Shown: piece after piece, positions 22,695 to 35,381 of the stretch | Layout: the number at the start of each line of letters is the position of its first letter | How positions within the stretch are numbered: position 1 is the first letter of the stretch | Assembly: GCF_023856365.1 (NCBI RefSeq) | Contig: NW_026042431.1 | Location: 124,001-188,000, forward strand | Direction: 5' to 3' | Source: Brienomyrus brachyistius | Lineage: Eukaryota > Chordata > Actinopteri > Osteoglossiformes > Mormyridae | DNA: 64,000 nucleotides | Translations under genes and position numbers: made by a program | Notes under the pieces: generated by a model | Seen by the model: only the letters and a program-made list of their open reading frames with translations | What the model was told of the DNA's origin: nothing | Databases searched by the model: none

Positions 22695-22885
22695 ATGTTC
22701 TCATGTACAGTACTGTCAGCAAAACAGCATGATACTACCACCACCATGCTTGACCGTTGGTTCAGTGTTCTTAGGTTAAGAAAACAACCTCACCTTGATC
22801 CCCTGCAAACATATCTCTTTTCATTGTGGCCAAGCAGAGCAGTTTATGACAGATTCACACGTCATCGTGACTGCCCCCAGCCCTC
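22695..22885 (-). pseudogene. Tc1-like transposase relic (unit 3)
   Basis: Same fragment, with one private base (AGAGCAG for AGAGAAG, near 22840). Confidence 0.7.
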
Positions 22886-23826
22886 CTGTGAATGTGCAGC
22901 CATCAGCAGCCTTTCAGACTGTTAGCCAGAAGGAAAGACAGAACAGACTAAGGAATGCGTCCGTTTTATTCAAGCACAGTACAGAACCATAAGCATTTTT
23001 ATTTTTCATTTTCCACTCTGTCCACCTTTATTCTCCACAAGCAACCGTATTACTTTGTTTAGGCCTGTAATTATTGTATTGCACACATCTTGGGTCCGCC
23101 TTATCTCCAAAAGGTGAAGTAAAATACAAAATTCTAATTTCATCAATAAACTGACTAAAACACATTTTGCTAGTTTTAGGCCATCTTTGCCTCACAACAG
23201 AAACAATTTCTTACATTTCACAGGCCATTTATTGCAGTGTAGTCAGTTTATTAATGAAATTGGAATTTTGTCTAAATATAAGAAAATTATACTTCCTTAG
23301 ATTTTCATTTTCTGCAGTGGAGTTACAATACCTGATTTCAGGTAAGTCATTTCTGCTTCCATAATCACTGCTCTCCCTGGTGGATGGATAAATCATTGCA
23401 AGTACTTTACACACATCATCGTGGGGGATCTCATTATAGCCAAGGTGCCACCCAAGGCCCAGCAGGGACCTGTCATGGACCAGCCAAGGACCAGCCAAGG
23501 CCCCATCATGGAAACAGGGGAAAATTCAAGCGGCTACATCTGTAAATTTGGTGCACATGAACCTTTCCAGTGTTGTTTTTCGCTGTTGTTCTGCATATCA
23601 GGGAATCTGTGCACTACATGGTGTGTTTTTATAGGTCAAGTTCCCCTGCTGAAATGCAGGCAGCCCAATTCAAGACCAGCGCATAAGTCTCCCAAGCATG
23701 TGTTTCCTATATCCGATAAGATGGCAGAATTTCTCTCAATGTGCAATACTGACTGCCAAGTGCGATATCTGTGATGTATGTGATGTACTTTTCTTGTAGA
23801 GTGACATAAGGATTCACTTTAATTAA

Positions 23827-24789
23827 ATGTGTGTCCCCTATCTTTATAATCCAAAAGGACGAACCAGTACCAGCAGTGGAGGCCGTCAGAAGAAATGCCG
23901 CACTGGGCCACCGGCACCCAGCTCCCAAACCATATCTGGATCTGCTCCCATCCCGTTGGCGACCAGCAGGGCTCAGCAGGGCAGAAGACGCCGTAGAAAT
24001 ACGGCGGGAGGCCGGTCAGGCCGTAGAAAGAAGTGTAAAAAACAGAAGGGGCCATTTACAAAAAATTTGCAGAACCTGCTAACCTTCAGTAACCCCTTTG
24101 ATTCAATCCAGGTGGGTGACAAGATCCCGTGTGTGGATCTCACCCAGAGTGACGACGAGGTTGCTACCATCCTGTGTCGCACTCCATCAATGTCAGAGCC
24201 TGAGCCCTGCTCACCAGCCTTCTCCTCCACTTCCTTCTTATTTCCATCACCAGTCCCATCCTCTTTTGCCTCCTCTCCATCCCCATCTTTTTTTACAGAC
24301 TCTCCTCCTCCGTCACCATGTGTAGTCTCACCTGTAAGCCCATCTCCACACCCATCTTCACCTCCAGCCACAGTTCATCCCACCCCTCTGTATCAGGTTC
24401 CAGCGCAAGCTGCAGCCCCCTCATCTGAGCTGGTTACGGGTCCGACACCCCTACTTATTTCCCCTTCTGTTGTTTTTGAGAAAATGGAAAGATTCAATAA
24501 GATGCATAACTTTTATCTATGCAACTATTCTAAAATGACCTATGATGCCAAGTGCCTTGCTCATTACTGGTGTAATCAGTTTTGGAATGATTTTCAACAT
24601 GCAGTTTACATCTGCAAGCAGGGGAAGAATCAAAATTCAGAGAATCACTACTCATATGGTGATAATGAGGGTGCCCAAGCTGAGCTGATATTTGATGATG
24701 AGGCGCTGGATCAGCTAAGTGCCATCCCCGGGGTCCTGGAGATGGCTGTGGAGATGGGCTATCAGTGTGATGTAAATAGTTTTTCATAG
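23827..24789 (+). CDS. Same 320-residue protein (unit 3 copy)
   Basis: Translation identical to the unit 1 copy, with the same TAA just before the ATG. Confidence 0.7.
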   Translation: MCVPYLYNPKGRTSTSSGGRQKKCRTGPPAPSSQTISGSAPIPLATSRAQQGRRRRRNTAGGRSGRRKKCKKQKGPFTKNLQNLLTFSNPFDSIQVGDKIPCVDLTQSDDEVATILCRTPSMSEPEPCSPAFSSTSFLFPSPVPSSFASSPSPSFFTDSPPPSPCVVSPVSPSPHPSSPPATVHPTPLYQVPAQAAAPSSELVTGPTPLLISPSVVFEKMERFNKMHNFYLCNYSKMTYDAKCLAHYWCNQFWNDFQHAVYICKQGKNQNSENHYSYGDNEGAQAELIFDDEALDQLSAIPGVLEMAVEMGYQCDVNSFS

Positions 24790-25081
24790 AACCTGTAAAT
24801 AATTAGGTGAGACATCTCACAAGTACTTAGGATAATATAAGATTAAGGTAGTTTAACCTTATCTTAACTAATCCTAAGATTGTATGATATAAGATTACAT
24901 AGGATAAGACTAAGAATAGGTTAAGATAAGGTTGTATATAATGTAAGATAACATAGAATAAGATAAGACTAAGATAGGATAAGTTAAGATTAAAGTAAGA
25001 TAGTATGACATAAGATTACATAGGATAAGATAAGAATAGGTTAAGATAAGACTTCTTATTCTTGTTTTTCTATTAAATAAA
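24790..25081 (+). promoter_or_regulatory. 3' UTR: GATA minisatellite and poly(A) signal (unit 3)
   Basis: AATAAA at 25076-25081, at the same distance from the ORF stop as in unit 1. Confidence 0.6.
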
Positions 25082-26239
25082 TATGGATTATTTTGCGTAT
25101 GGTTTGTGTCTGTGAGGTTATTTAAAATATTGTGAAGTTTGACACAAAATTTGATTAGTTTAAATAATGATTGGTTAAACTGATGTACATGTAGAGAATT
25201 GTAGTGGTCTTGCTATTGAATTAAAGGACTCTTCAGATCTCAAGTGCAGTGCAAAAAGTATAGAGGGGTAATTCATTAAATGCTGCACGCACAGGGACAT
25301 TTTTTTGGTGTTAAATCCAAATTGCATGACCATTCTACTGCAAATACAGGCCTTTAAGTTTAAAGGTGCCATGGAACTCTACTTTGAAAGCTTGTGAAAC
25401 AGCAAAAAAGTTGTTGTTTCTTTGTTTTCTGCACATGCGTCCACCAACCGGAAGGAGCCAGAGAGTGGCATTAAGAGTCTGCAGCTGTGTATTATTGCAA
25501 CAGTAGACTAAGCTAATTTCCTAGATCCTTAAATTTGCAAGCACTCATTTGAAGAGACAATGAACCTTTACCATATGTAAACTTAATCAACTTAAAACAC
25601 ATAAAAGACATTCTCCTTCACCTTCTCCCTTATACTACAAGCCTTCCATTTCAGTTTAGCTGATTTTTAACACAGCTGACTTCTCCACCTGTAATGAATC
25701 CTGCATATGTGACAAACCACGATACGCCACTGCCTGGTCATGCCTGTGAAGTTAACTAGAATGTCACTAGCAGGCTGGCAAATTAATCCACAAGTTGTAG
25801 AGTACAGCACTGCTGCTTGCTAATTGCTTTATTTTTCCCGCCTATAATGACATTCAGTGAGGAATATTTGATAGCGTACTTTCCTGCATACTTTGTCAAT
25901 TTGCACCAGGCACCAACGCAGCTTCTCCCCTTGGTTTACTAGTCATGGGAAAACAATGTTCGCGGTGAGCAAGCTGGGCCCAACAGGGTGTGTCACGTGA
26001 CTTACTTGCATCTTGCCACAGGCAGTGATGGGCTATATTAAAATGTCTGTAAGCCTAGTGATAAAGGTCCTTAAAATGACAGAAAGCAAACTAATAAATA
26101 AAACTACACATTTTTGTTAATACTTTCAAATGCGTCAGACACATACAGTAAGATCTCTCAAAGTATTTTCTGACATTTTTTTTTCCCGCCCACTAAAATA
26201 CAAATCAGAAAATGCTCAGAAGCAATTACACATGTATTC

Positions 26240-26544
26240 TAAATACGTTGAACTACATCCACACTAGGGAAACTTAAAATATTATCTTGACAGTTGGTTA
26301 AAACCAGGCACAACTTGAGGAATAATGGAACTCAAAATGGGCTGGGATATCCCTGATCTGTCTGCCAGTTCCTTTCGGTATGTTCCGCGACAAATTCATC
26401 GTTCAGTTCTACCAGAATCACTCTTGGCACTCTGAAAGAGCGGATAAGCCACAAATCATCACTGGGAAGATAATCATTGTCATCTCTAAATACTCCCTCC
26501 CTTAATATTTGGGCACAATGTCCTCTGCCATAATCAAGCTGCAT
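26240..26544 (-). pseudogene. PIF/Harbinger transposase relic (unit 3)
   Basis: Same deletion and frameshift; ILREG form. Confidence 0.8.
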
Positions 26545-26564
26545 GTTATGGATTTTTACACTGA

Positions 26565-26765
26565 TGGTTCACACTCTTCCCCAATCAGGAACCGTGGGTT
26601 GACAGATTGATCCGCGCTGCAGTGAACGCCCAGACCACCGCTTATAATGCTGGTCTCAACACTGGACTTTCTACTACGGCGCTGTGGAGAGCATCCCGAC
26701 TCAGAACATTACTTCCTGATTTGGGAATAGCTGTGTTCAGGATCGAAAAGCCTGCAATTATTTAA
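26565..26765 (+). pseudogene. LINE fragment (unit 3)
   Basis: Same frame as in unit 1. Confidence 0.45.
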
Positions 26766-27126
26766 ATCTGATTTTAGGAAAACTTGTCATGGTATAAAAA
26801 GCACACCACCAAATGCATGAAATCTGAGTAAAATGTTTACCTTTTTAACGCAACCATAATAGAGGGGTCTGCATTTGCATTTATCACAGTCCCTGTAACA
26901 ATCTAACATCATAGCACCACAACTATTGCGGATTCAGCCAACGGTGGCAACGTTACTAGCCAGCAGCGTTGTGCAGGTTACTGGAAATTACTAGTTATCA
27001 ATTACTGCATATAAAAGTACTTATAACGAGGGTGGGACTGGGCCATGAGTCTGCGAGGAGTTTCGACGTGTGGTGGGTGCGGCAAGGGGCAGCATCAGCG
27101 CATGCTCCCCCAGCTTGACCTAACCT

Positions 27127-27163
<37 letters not shown>

Positions 27164-27499
27164 GCCTGATAAAGGAAGATAAGAGTGGGCTAAAGGTTGC
27201 ATATTGATCACTTTAACATCGCGCCAACATCGGGGGAATATGGAATCAAATGATCGGTGGCGATGTTTCTGCAACACAGAGATGTTTGCTGATGGGTTTT
27301 CAAGCATCGCGGAGATATAGTGCCAATGCATGTGTGCTCTCTGGCTAGTTATATTATTTCAGCGTTGCAGCCATGACAGTGCCAGACAATACAACCGTCT
27401 AATTGTATCTGTCAGCGTACCTACAATATCACACATTCATCACGCCACGGTGAGGTCGGATGGCGTTACATCATAAACAGGAAATTAGGGGAACATGCT
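26762..27499 (+). repeat. Internal direct repeat A (unit 3)
   Basis: Longest (AT)n run of the A copies. Confidence 0.85.
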
Positions 27500-28487
27500 A
27501 ACACTGATATCTCTTCAAGCCATCATTAGTGGCTCCCTCATCTGGCCTCAGAAGTGGTTGCATCCCAGAGCCACCTGCTGGTCTTGGTGGCACTTCAGTG
27601 TTTGCCTGTAGAGGAGATGCTCAGTGGCAGTGATGGTGGGAGTCCCAGATGAGACAAGATGAGCACAGAGCTGTCCAGCCCATTGTTGCCAAAGGTCACA
27701 TTCTACCAGAATGCCCTGACACTAACTTCCAAACATCCCACGGACCCCAGCTATCCCCTGTAGGGAAACTGAATAAGAAGCCTTTACCCTGGGCAGAAAA
27801 TGCATTGTTTGTACAGTACGTCTTAGTGACAGAGTACCAATTTCAGAGGGCATTTTGTTGAAAAACATGCAGTGAAATATCTAATAACGATATCGGAACA
27901 TTCAAACACAGCATACAATACAGTTTGCAAATGTAAACAGTTTTATTTAAAAGGACAGTTTAATTTCAGAGCCAATGGCCGTGTGACCAAAAACATTTGA
28001 ATCATTATTATTCTCTTAGTAAAATGAAAAGCAGAAAACATTCCTGGAGCCTTCAATTTAGCGTGCACAGTGCCCTCTACAGGATTCTGTCGAAACAGCA
28101 TCCCCGTCAGCCTCGTTCGCAGAACGTAGGAGTTCTTTTCCCAGCGTACCCTTTTCTTTATAAATCCCAAAATCTCCTTACAAATGTAAGTATGAATGTT
28201 TGTCATCTTTTTCGGTCACACGAAGCCTTTATAAATGAGATTCCCCCATTAATGCGTTTACATGGCTATGCTCTGTAACTGCGCCATTAAAAACACATGA
28301 AAACATCTTAATTGCGTCAAGGCACGTAAACGTAGTCACATGACAAAAGATAACTTCGTGACTTAGCAAAGTGCAGGTTCTTCGTTTCCTCTGTGTGGAC
28401 CATAGAGCTGTGTATCCGAGTCTGACGACCCGCCACGTTTTAAGATACAGAGAATACACGTCAATATGCTGCTATATTTTGGAATTT

Positions 28488-29054
28488 TTTTAATCTGATC
28501 TCAGGAAAACTTGTCAAGGTATAAAAAGCACACCGCCATGAAATCTGAGTACAAATGTTTGCTTTTTTTTTTTTAACGCAACCATAATAGAGGGGTCTGC
28601 ATTTATCACAGTCCCTGTAACAATCTAACATCATAGCACCATAACTACTGCGGATTCAGCCAACGGCGGCAACGTCACTAGTCAGCAGTGTTGTGCAGGT
28701 TACTGGAAATTACTACTCATCAATTACCGCATATAAATGTACTTTTAATACGGGTGGGATTGGACCATGTGTCTGCCAGGAGTTTCGACGTGTGGTGGGT
28801 GCAAATGGTCGGTGGCGATGTTTCTGCAACACAGAGATGTTTGCTGATGGGTTTTCAAGCATCGCGGAGACATAGTGCCAATGCATGTGTGCTCTCTGGC
28901 TAGTTATATTATTTCAGTGTTGCAGCTATGACAGTGCCAGACAATACAACCGTCTAATTGTATCTATCAGCGTACCTACAATACCACCCATTCATTGCGC
29001 CATGGTGAGGTCGGGTGGCGTTACATCATAAACGGGAAATTAAGGGAACATGCT
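28488..29054 (+). repeat. Internal direct repeat B (unit 3)
   Basis: Same as unit 1 repeat B apart from T-run length. Confidence 0.85.
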
Positions 29055-29203
29055 GCCTTTATCCATTAATATTTTCACGCAAGACAAAGGTAAAGAGTGC
29101 ATTTAAATTTCAGCACCTTCCGTGTTTTTTAATGGCAATTAGTTACATTACTCCTTACAGACAAGAGTAGTGGGATTATAGTAACGCCTTACTACCAACA
29201 CTG
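28686..29203. mobile_element. hAT-like element (unit 3)
   Basis: CAGTGTTG...CAACACTG, as in unit 1. Confidence 0.55.
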
Positions 29204-29589
29204 CTAGGCTTGCTAATGCTAACGTTAGCAGTACAGCCTTATGCTACTTCCTCTCGCAAGATAAGATAGCGTTACTGTCACTGTGCAAATACAATGAGAT
29301 GTCTTTGGAGCAAGGCTGTCGACGCCATGTTAAGGATAAAAGTACAAGTAAAATACAATATAAAATCAAAGAAACATACACCAACAGTAAAGAAGAACAA
29401 GGATGCGTAAAATACTGGTACCGGAAGCAAATAAACCAATAAAACACAGTCAGAGGAACACTGGAGAGTTCGGAGCAGCTGCGAATGTGCCGCCATCATT
29501 GTTCAGAATTCTTCACTTTGCGTTGCTACAGTGGAAGAGTGAAATGGCTGAAGATGGATTACAGAATTTTCCAAGTGTGCTAAACATTC

Positions 29590-29632
29590 CGCTAAACAGT
29601 CCGTTAAGCGACCCAACATGGGTCGCTTAACG
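29590..29632. repeat. Unit 3-specific hairpin made by a templated inverted insertion
   Basis: 28 bases at 29590-29617 replace 65 bases present in all other units. They contain CGTTAAGCGACCCA (29602-29615), the exact inverse of TGGGTCGCTTAACG (29619-29632), which all units have; the loop is ACA. The start of the insert also copies GCTAAACA from just upstream. No other unit has this hairpin. Confidence 0.9.
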
Positions 29633-29989
29633 ATCGCTGTGAATTCTGGGAGTCTGTGGAACGTCACGTCTGCAGCTCTCGCGTTACTTGCTGCCAGGAA
29701 GGAATTCTATTTAAATACTTCAATACATTTTATTTATAACATTTTCTGTTTTTAGGCGTGTCTTCTAAATTTACGGTGCTTCTATTATCTTTCCGCGCTT
29801 TTGTCAATATATATCGTGTGTCTGGTCATTTGATTAAAGTGCTTGAAGACTTTGCCGCGCGCTGACACTAATCGACCACCATATCTTAGCAACCGCATCA
29901 TAACAATTCTAATTCCGTTTCGAGTTTTGATTCAAACATTCAAAGCAGCTCAGATTTGCACTTTCCCAGCAAAAGACAAGACGCGAAAG

Positions 29990-30092
29990 ATGTCTGCCTT
30001 CATCTACCTGCGGAGAATCGACTGGCTCCTGCCAAATGACGCCGTCAGTGTCCGGATTGCTCCGGAAGACATCCCCGGTTCAGTCAGCCATG
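29990..30092 (+). CDS. Possible first coding exon (unit 3)
   Basis: Same ATG and donor; it lies about 360 bases downstream of the unit 3 hairpin. Confidence 0.4.
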
Positions 30093-30934
30093 GTAAGAAC
30101 GGCAAAATGATGCCTAGAATATCTCAGCACTCGAAGAATGAAAGTCAGAACAGGCTTGGCTGGTCTTGTTGAATCTTGCAGTCTGTGATAACTATCTTAT
30201 TTTGGAACTACGTGTCTTAGGATACTAAATAATAAAATGGTTCACCTTTAGCCCAACGGTGATTTGTTACCATGAAGCAGTAAAAATACGGGGCTCTTTT
30301 CAGCATGTCTGCTGTACTGCACAATGAAATCCGTAAAATCTGTGGCTGTGATGTGTTTGAACATAACAGGAAAGCGACGTCAAATGGTAAGGTAACAGGT
30401 GAACATGTCCCACATTGGCAAAAGCCAGCCAACGGGAGTAACCCCCCTCCTTCTGGGGGTGTGCCTAAATTCTCGTCTGAACGCGCTCATTTATTCACTT
30501 GCAGGGTGTTGCCATGAGATGGCGCTTTCTTTACAAAAACACATTTTAGTTGTGGTCACAAGTTCATACACAAGTACAACAAGTATCAACGAGAATCTTT
30601 TGGTAGCCATTAGCAAGCTTCTGGCATAATTGATACTTTAAAGTAAACTGAAGCTACAGCCAAAGTTTTTACAACACCGGAGACAAACAGGGCTAGGTAC
30701 TTGGATAGCGAGCATGCCGGTACATACTAATCCAGCGCTATGATGTCATACAGTAACGAGACAGGAACTGTTTTGAAGCTTGGCATCCTGATCAGGAGTG
30801 ACAATTTGTTGTTCTAATATTCATTTATTGTTTTGCATTGTTCCTGGAATAATGTGATTGCACATTTTATTCATCGACGTTTAATCCGTTGCATGTTATA
30901 AACTGTAAAAAGGCTAGTATTGTGTCTTTTCTTA

Positions 30935-31406
30935 CAGTTGTTTTCAATTGCTAAGACAGGGTAGTATCTAGGGTAGCATCTCCACATGCCTGATCCATCC
31001 TTGGCATTGCTCTGGAGGAATATCCTGGCATCCAACATTCATTGTTTGATCTTGTGTCAACTGACATAATTTCTTTGTATTATGTGTTTTTTACAATCTG
31101 TTTTAGAAAGGGTCTTGATAGTGATTTAGCAAAATGACATGTTTCAGTTTTGACTGTCTTATTAGCAGTTTTTGGGTCAGTATGTAGGTATGTGCAAATT
31201 GGCCTCTGAAAATGTAATATTGTGAGTGAGACAGGAATCCATGGCTTTTGAAGCATTTAGTCATTGATTGCATTTTGTATGAAAGCAAAGTGAAATGCTA
31301 AACAGTTTAGCCCACATAAGTAAATGTTGTGGTGACTGCATGAAGAGTTTTGAGAAAGCAACTTCAGTATTGCAGTATTTGTCTTAGCAAATGAAAAAAA
31401 AACCTG
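30935..31406. mobile_element. Small TIR element across the unit 3/4 junction
   Basis: Complete copy with the same ends and TA flanks. Confidence 0.5.
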
Positions 31407-31844
31407 TAAAATTCACACTGCCTTTCCAAACTGATTGGTGTGAAGAGCAGTGACAGACAGTCCAGACTGATGGGCCATTGACAGTATGCAAAGGTCTGGT
31501 GACTCCAAAGTCACTTCAAAGTTGTAACACTTTAGTAATCAAACCTCATACAATTTTCTGAATGTCTCATTCACCTTTGTGTAGCCATCCCCTATGTCTG
31601 TAAGCTTCAGAACTCAAGCTTAGGCTAGAAATATTTATAATGTGATTTTTTACAATTTGTCAGCACCACTGAAAATAAGTTTTTGAAAAGTGTATGTTTA
31701 AAGTAGATTTTAACAAAAAAAAATATATATATATAGAATAATCACATTCTAAATGTTGACAGATTATTGGTGCTGAGTTTGTGCTGAATAAAAGCATTCG
31801 TAGCACTTTGGGATAAATGTTTTTTAGACAGGTGAAATATTTAA

Positions 31845-32811
31845 CAGTTTTTCTGAATTGCTGAAATATTAGAAATCGTTTTGGGAACAAAACTGCCGAT
31901 TGCCAAAAGTCATTTATTGAATCAGTTACTTCTTTGGCAAAACTTTAAACCATGGTCACCTAGTTAGACACAATTTGCAGATCTCAGTCATCCTTTTTGC
32001 AAAACTCAAAACACATTCCCATTCATCAAAACACATTTTGCGCTATGGTGAACTTTGATGCAAAATAGAAAACACAGGCCACAGAAGTTAAGCGCAGCCA
32101 GCACACAGTAGTCATTTGAACACAATGACTCAAAACTATTCACACACATTTCTAAACATTTGAGGAAGCCAAAGAGTGACTAGAACATAGAATACGTGCC
32201 ATAGAAGGATAGGAGTTGCATTTTGAAGTCAAGGTACAAATGGGTCACACAGAGGATTCTTTCTGCATCACTCAACAAGGGATAGCATCGCTAGACCCAG
32301 CCCTGAGACATGGCGATGAGGCAGGATGAATATTCTTCTGTGACTCTGGCTTGGCAGTTGCACAACATTTTACTGTAATATGCCTCTCGTTTGTTTACTT
32401 TTTGGCGTTGTTCTTTACAGTCACTTTTCTGGAGTACTGAGTATGGCAAACGTTACATATTAATTATCAGTCATATGGTAGACGACCATAATTTTTTTTA
32501 ACTATTATTATAGTCTTACGGTTTCTCATTTACATGTCAACAACAGTTTTGATTGGTACTGTTTTCATTTTTTGCTGTAGAGTGCTATGACTGTTCAGTA
32601 GTGTACCTTTACCCAACTGACGAGATGCATGGTCTGAAAACAGTGTTTGCTTTTGAGCAAAGATAATATAGTTTTGAGAAGATTGTTTGATTTTGCAAGA
32701 CAAGCGTAAGGTTTTGTGAGTTTAGCTTGAATTTTAGAGTTTGTGCTTAGTGGTTTGATTACAGGAGATGAGAGATTTTAGGACATGTGTTTTAGCAATT
32801 CAGAAAAACAG
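31845..32811. mobile_element. Second TIR element (unit 4)
   Basis: Same ends; GAAGTTAAGC form inside, as in units 1-3. Confidence 0.5.
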
Positions 32812-32994
32812 TAAAATGTCAAGGCCTGTCAGACTACTTTGAAAGTGGGTGAGAGGCCTCAGACTCCATAGGGTTACAGTAAATACTTGTTATGCTATGT
32901 TTCTTTTATGTTCCTCTTTTTGTGTCTGGTACTATGACAAAAAATCCCAGTCTATCTATCTAGTGCTACTTCATTATCCCATTGTCTTTCTGCA

Positions 32995-33185
32995 ATGTTC
33001 TCATGTACAGTACTGTCAGCAAAACAGCATGATACTACCACCACCATGCTTGACCGTTGGTTCAGTGTTCTTAGGTTAAGAAAACAACCTCACCTTGATC
33101 CCCTGCAAACATATCTCTTTTCATTGTGGCCAAGCAGAGAAGTTTATGACAGATTCACACGTCATCGTGACTGCCCCCAGCCCTC
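32995..33185 (-). pseudogene. Tc1-like transposase relic (unit 4)
   Basis: Same broken fragment. Confidence 0.7.
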
Positions 33186-34126
33186 CTGTGAATGTGCAGC
33201 CATCAGCAGCCTTTCAGACTGTTAGCCAGAAGGAAAGACAGAACAGACTAAGGAATGCGTCCGTTTTATTCAAGCACAGTACAGAACCATAAGCATTTTT
33301 ATTTTTCATTTTCCACTCTGTCCACCTTTATTCTCCACAAGCAACCGTATTACTTTGTTTAGGCCTGTAATTATTGTATTGCACACATCTTGGGTCCGCC
33401 TTATCTCCAAAAGGTGAAGTAAAATACAAAATTCTAATTTCATCAATAAACTGACTAAAACACATTTTGCTAGTTTTAGGCCATCTTTGCCTCACAACAG
33501 AAACAATTTCTTACATTTCTCAGGCCATCTATTGCAGTGTAGTCAGTTTATTAATGAAATTGGAATTTTGTCTAAATATAAGAAAATTATACTTCCTTAG
33601 ATTTTCATTTTCTGCAGTGGAGTTACAATACCTGATTTCAGGTAAGTCATTTCTGCTTCCATAATCACTGCTCTCCCTGGTGGATGGATAAATCATTGCA
33701 AGTACTTTACACACATCATCGTGGGGGATCTCATTATAGCCAAGGTGCCACCCAAGGCCCAGCAGGGACCTGTCATGGACCAGCCAAGGACCAGCCAAGG
33801 CCCCATCATGGAAACAGGGGAAAATTCAAGCGGCTACATCTGTAAATTTGGTGCACATGAACCTTTCCAGTGTTGTTTTTCGCTGTTGTTCTGCATATCA
33901 GGGAATCTGTGCACTACATGGTGTGTTTTTATAGGTCAAGTTCCCCTGCTGAAATGCAGGCAGCCCAATTCAAGACCAGCGCATAAGTCTCCCAAGCATG
34001 TGTTTCCTATATCCGATAAGATGGCAGAATTTCTCTCAATGTGCAATACTGACTGCCAAGTGCGATATCTGTGATGTATGTGATGTACTTTTCTTGTAGA
34101 GTGACATAAGGATTCACTTTAATTAA

Positions 34127-35089
34127 ATGTGTGTCCCCTATCTTTATAATCCAAAAGGACGAACCAGTACCAGCAGTGGAGGCCGTCAGAAGAAATGCCG
34201 CACTGGGCCACCGGCACCCAGCTCCCAAACCATATCTGGATCTGCTCCCATCCCGTTGGCGACCAGCAGGGCTCAGCAGGGCAGAAGACGCCGTAGAAAT
34301 ACGGCGGGAGGCCGGTCAGGCCGTAGAAAGAAGTGTAAAAAACAGAAGGGGCCATTTACAAAAAATTTGCAGAACCTGCTAACCTTCAGTAACCCCTTTG
34401 ATTCAATCCAGGTGGGTGACAAGATCCCGTGTGTGGATCTCACCCAGAGTGACGACGAGGTTGCTACCATCCTGTGTCGCACTCCATCAATGTCAGAGCC
34501 TGAGCCCTGCTCACCAGCCTTCTCCTCCACTTCCTTCTTATTTCCATCACCAGTCCCATCCTCTTTTGCCTCCTCTCCATCCCCATCTTTTTTTACAGAC
34601 TCTCCTCCTCCGTCACCATGTGTAGTCTCACCTGTAAGCCCATCTCCACACCCATCTTCACCTCCAGCCACAGTTCATCCCACCCCTCTGTATCAGGTTC
34701 CAGCGCAAGCTGCAGCCCCCTCATCTGAGCTGGTTACGGGTCCGACACCCCTACTTATTTCCCCTTCTGTTGTTTTTGAGAAAATGGAAAGATTCAATAA
34801 GATGCATAACTTTTATCTATGCAACTATTCTAAAATGACCTATGATGCCAAGTGCCTTGCTCATTACTGGTGTAATCAGTTTTGGAATGATTTTCAACAT
34901 GCAGTTTACATCTGCAAGCAGGGGAAGAATCAAAATTCAGAGAATCACTACTCATATGGTGATAATGAGGGTGCCCAAGCTGAGCTGATATTTGATGATG
35001 AGGCGCTGGATCAGCTAAGTGCCATCCCCGGGGTCCTGGAGATGGCTGTGGAGATGGGCTATCAGCGTGATGTAAATAGTTTTTCATAG
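34127..35089 (+). CDS. Same 320-residue protein, C314R (unit 4 copy)
   Basis: Identical to the unit 1 protein except that a T to C change at 35066 turns Cys314 into Arg, seven residues from the end. Confidence 0.7.
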   Translation: MCVPYLYNPKGRTSTSSGGRQKKCRTGPPAPSSQTISGSAPIPLATSRAQQGRRRRRNTAGGRSGRRKKCKKQKGPFTKNLQNLLTFSNPFDSIQVGDKIPCVDLTQSDDEVATILCRTPSMSEPEPCSPAFSSTSFLFPSPVPSSFASSPSPSFFTDSPPPSPCVVSPVSPSPHPSSPPATVHPTPLYQVPAQAAAPSSELVTGPTPLLISPSVVFEKMERFNKMHNFYLCNYSKMTYDAKCLAHYWCNQFWNDFQHAVYICKQGKNQNSENHYSYGDNEGAQAELIFDDEALDQLSAIPGVLEMAVEMGYQRDVNSFS

Positions 35090-35381
35090 AACCTGTAAAT
35101 AATTAGGTGAGACATCTCACAAGTACTTAGGATAATATAAGATTAAGGTAGTTTAACCTTATCTTAACTAATCCTAAGATTGTATGATATAAGATTACAT
35201 AGGATAAGACTAAGAATAGGTTAAGATAAGGTTGTATATAATGTAAGATAACATAGAATAAGATAAGACTAAGATAGGATAAGTTAAGATTAAAGTAAGA
35301 TAGTATGACATAAGATTACATAGGATAAGATAAGAATAGGTTAAGATAAGACTTCTTATTCTTGTTTTTCTATTAAATAAA
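35090..35381 (+). promoter_or_regulatory. 3' UTR: GATA minisatellite and poly(A) signal (unit 4)
   Basis: AATAAA at 35376-35381; the minisatellite has not changed length. Confidence 0.6.

Larger units (their letters stand above)
20656..30953 (+). repeat. Tandem macrosatellite unit 3 (10,298 bases)
   Basis: Third full copy. It is about 36 bases short because 65 bases are replaced by 28 new ones at 29590-29617, which creates a hairpin. It shares the ATCAT and CATGCG variants (about 22188 and 22486) with unit 1 only. Confidence 0.97.
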
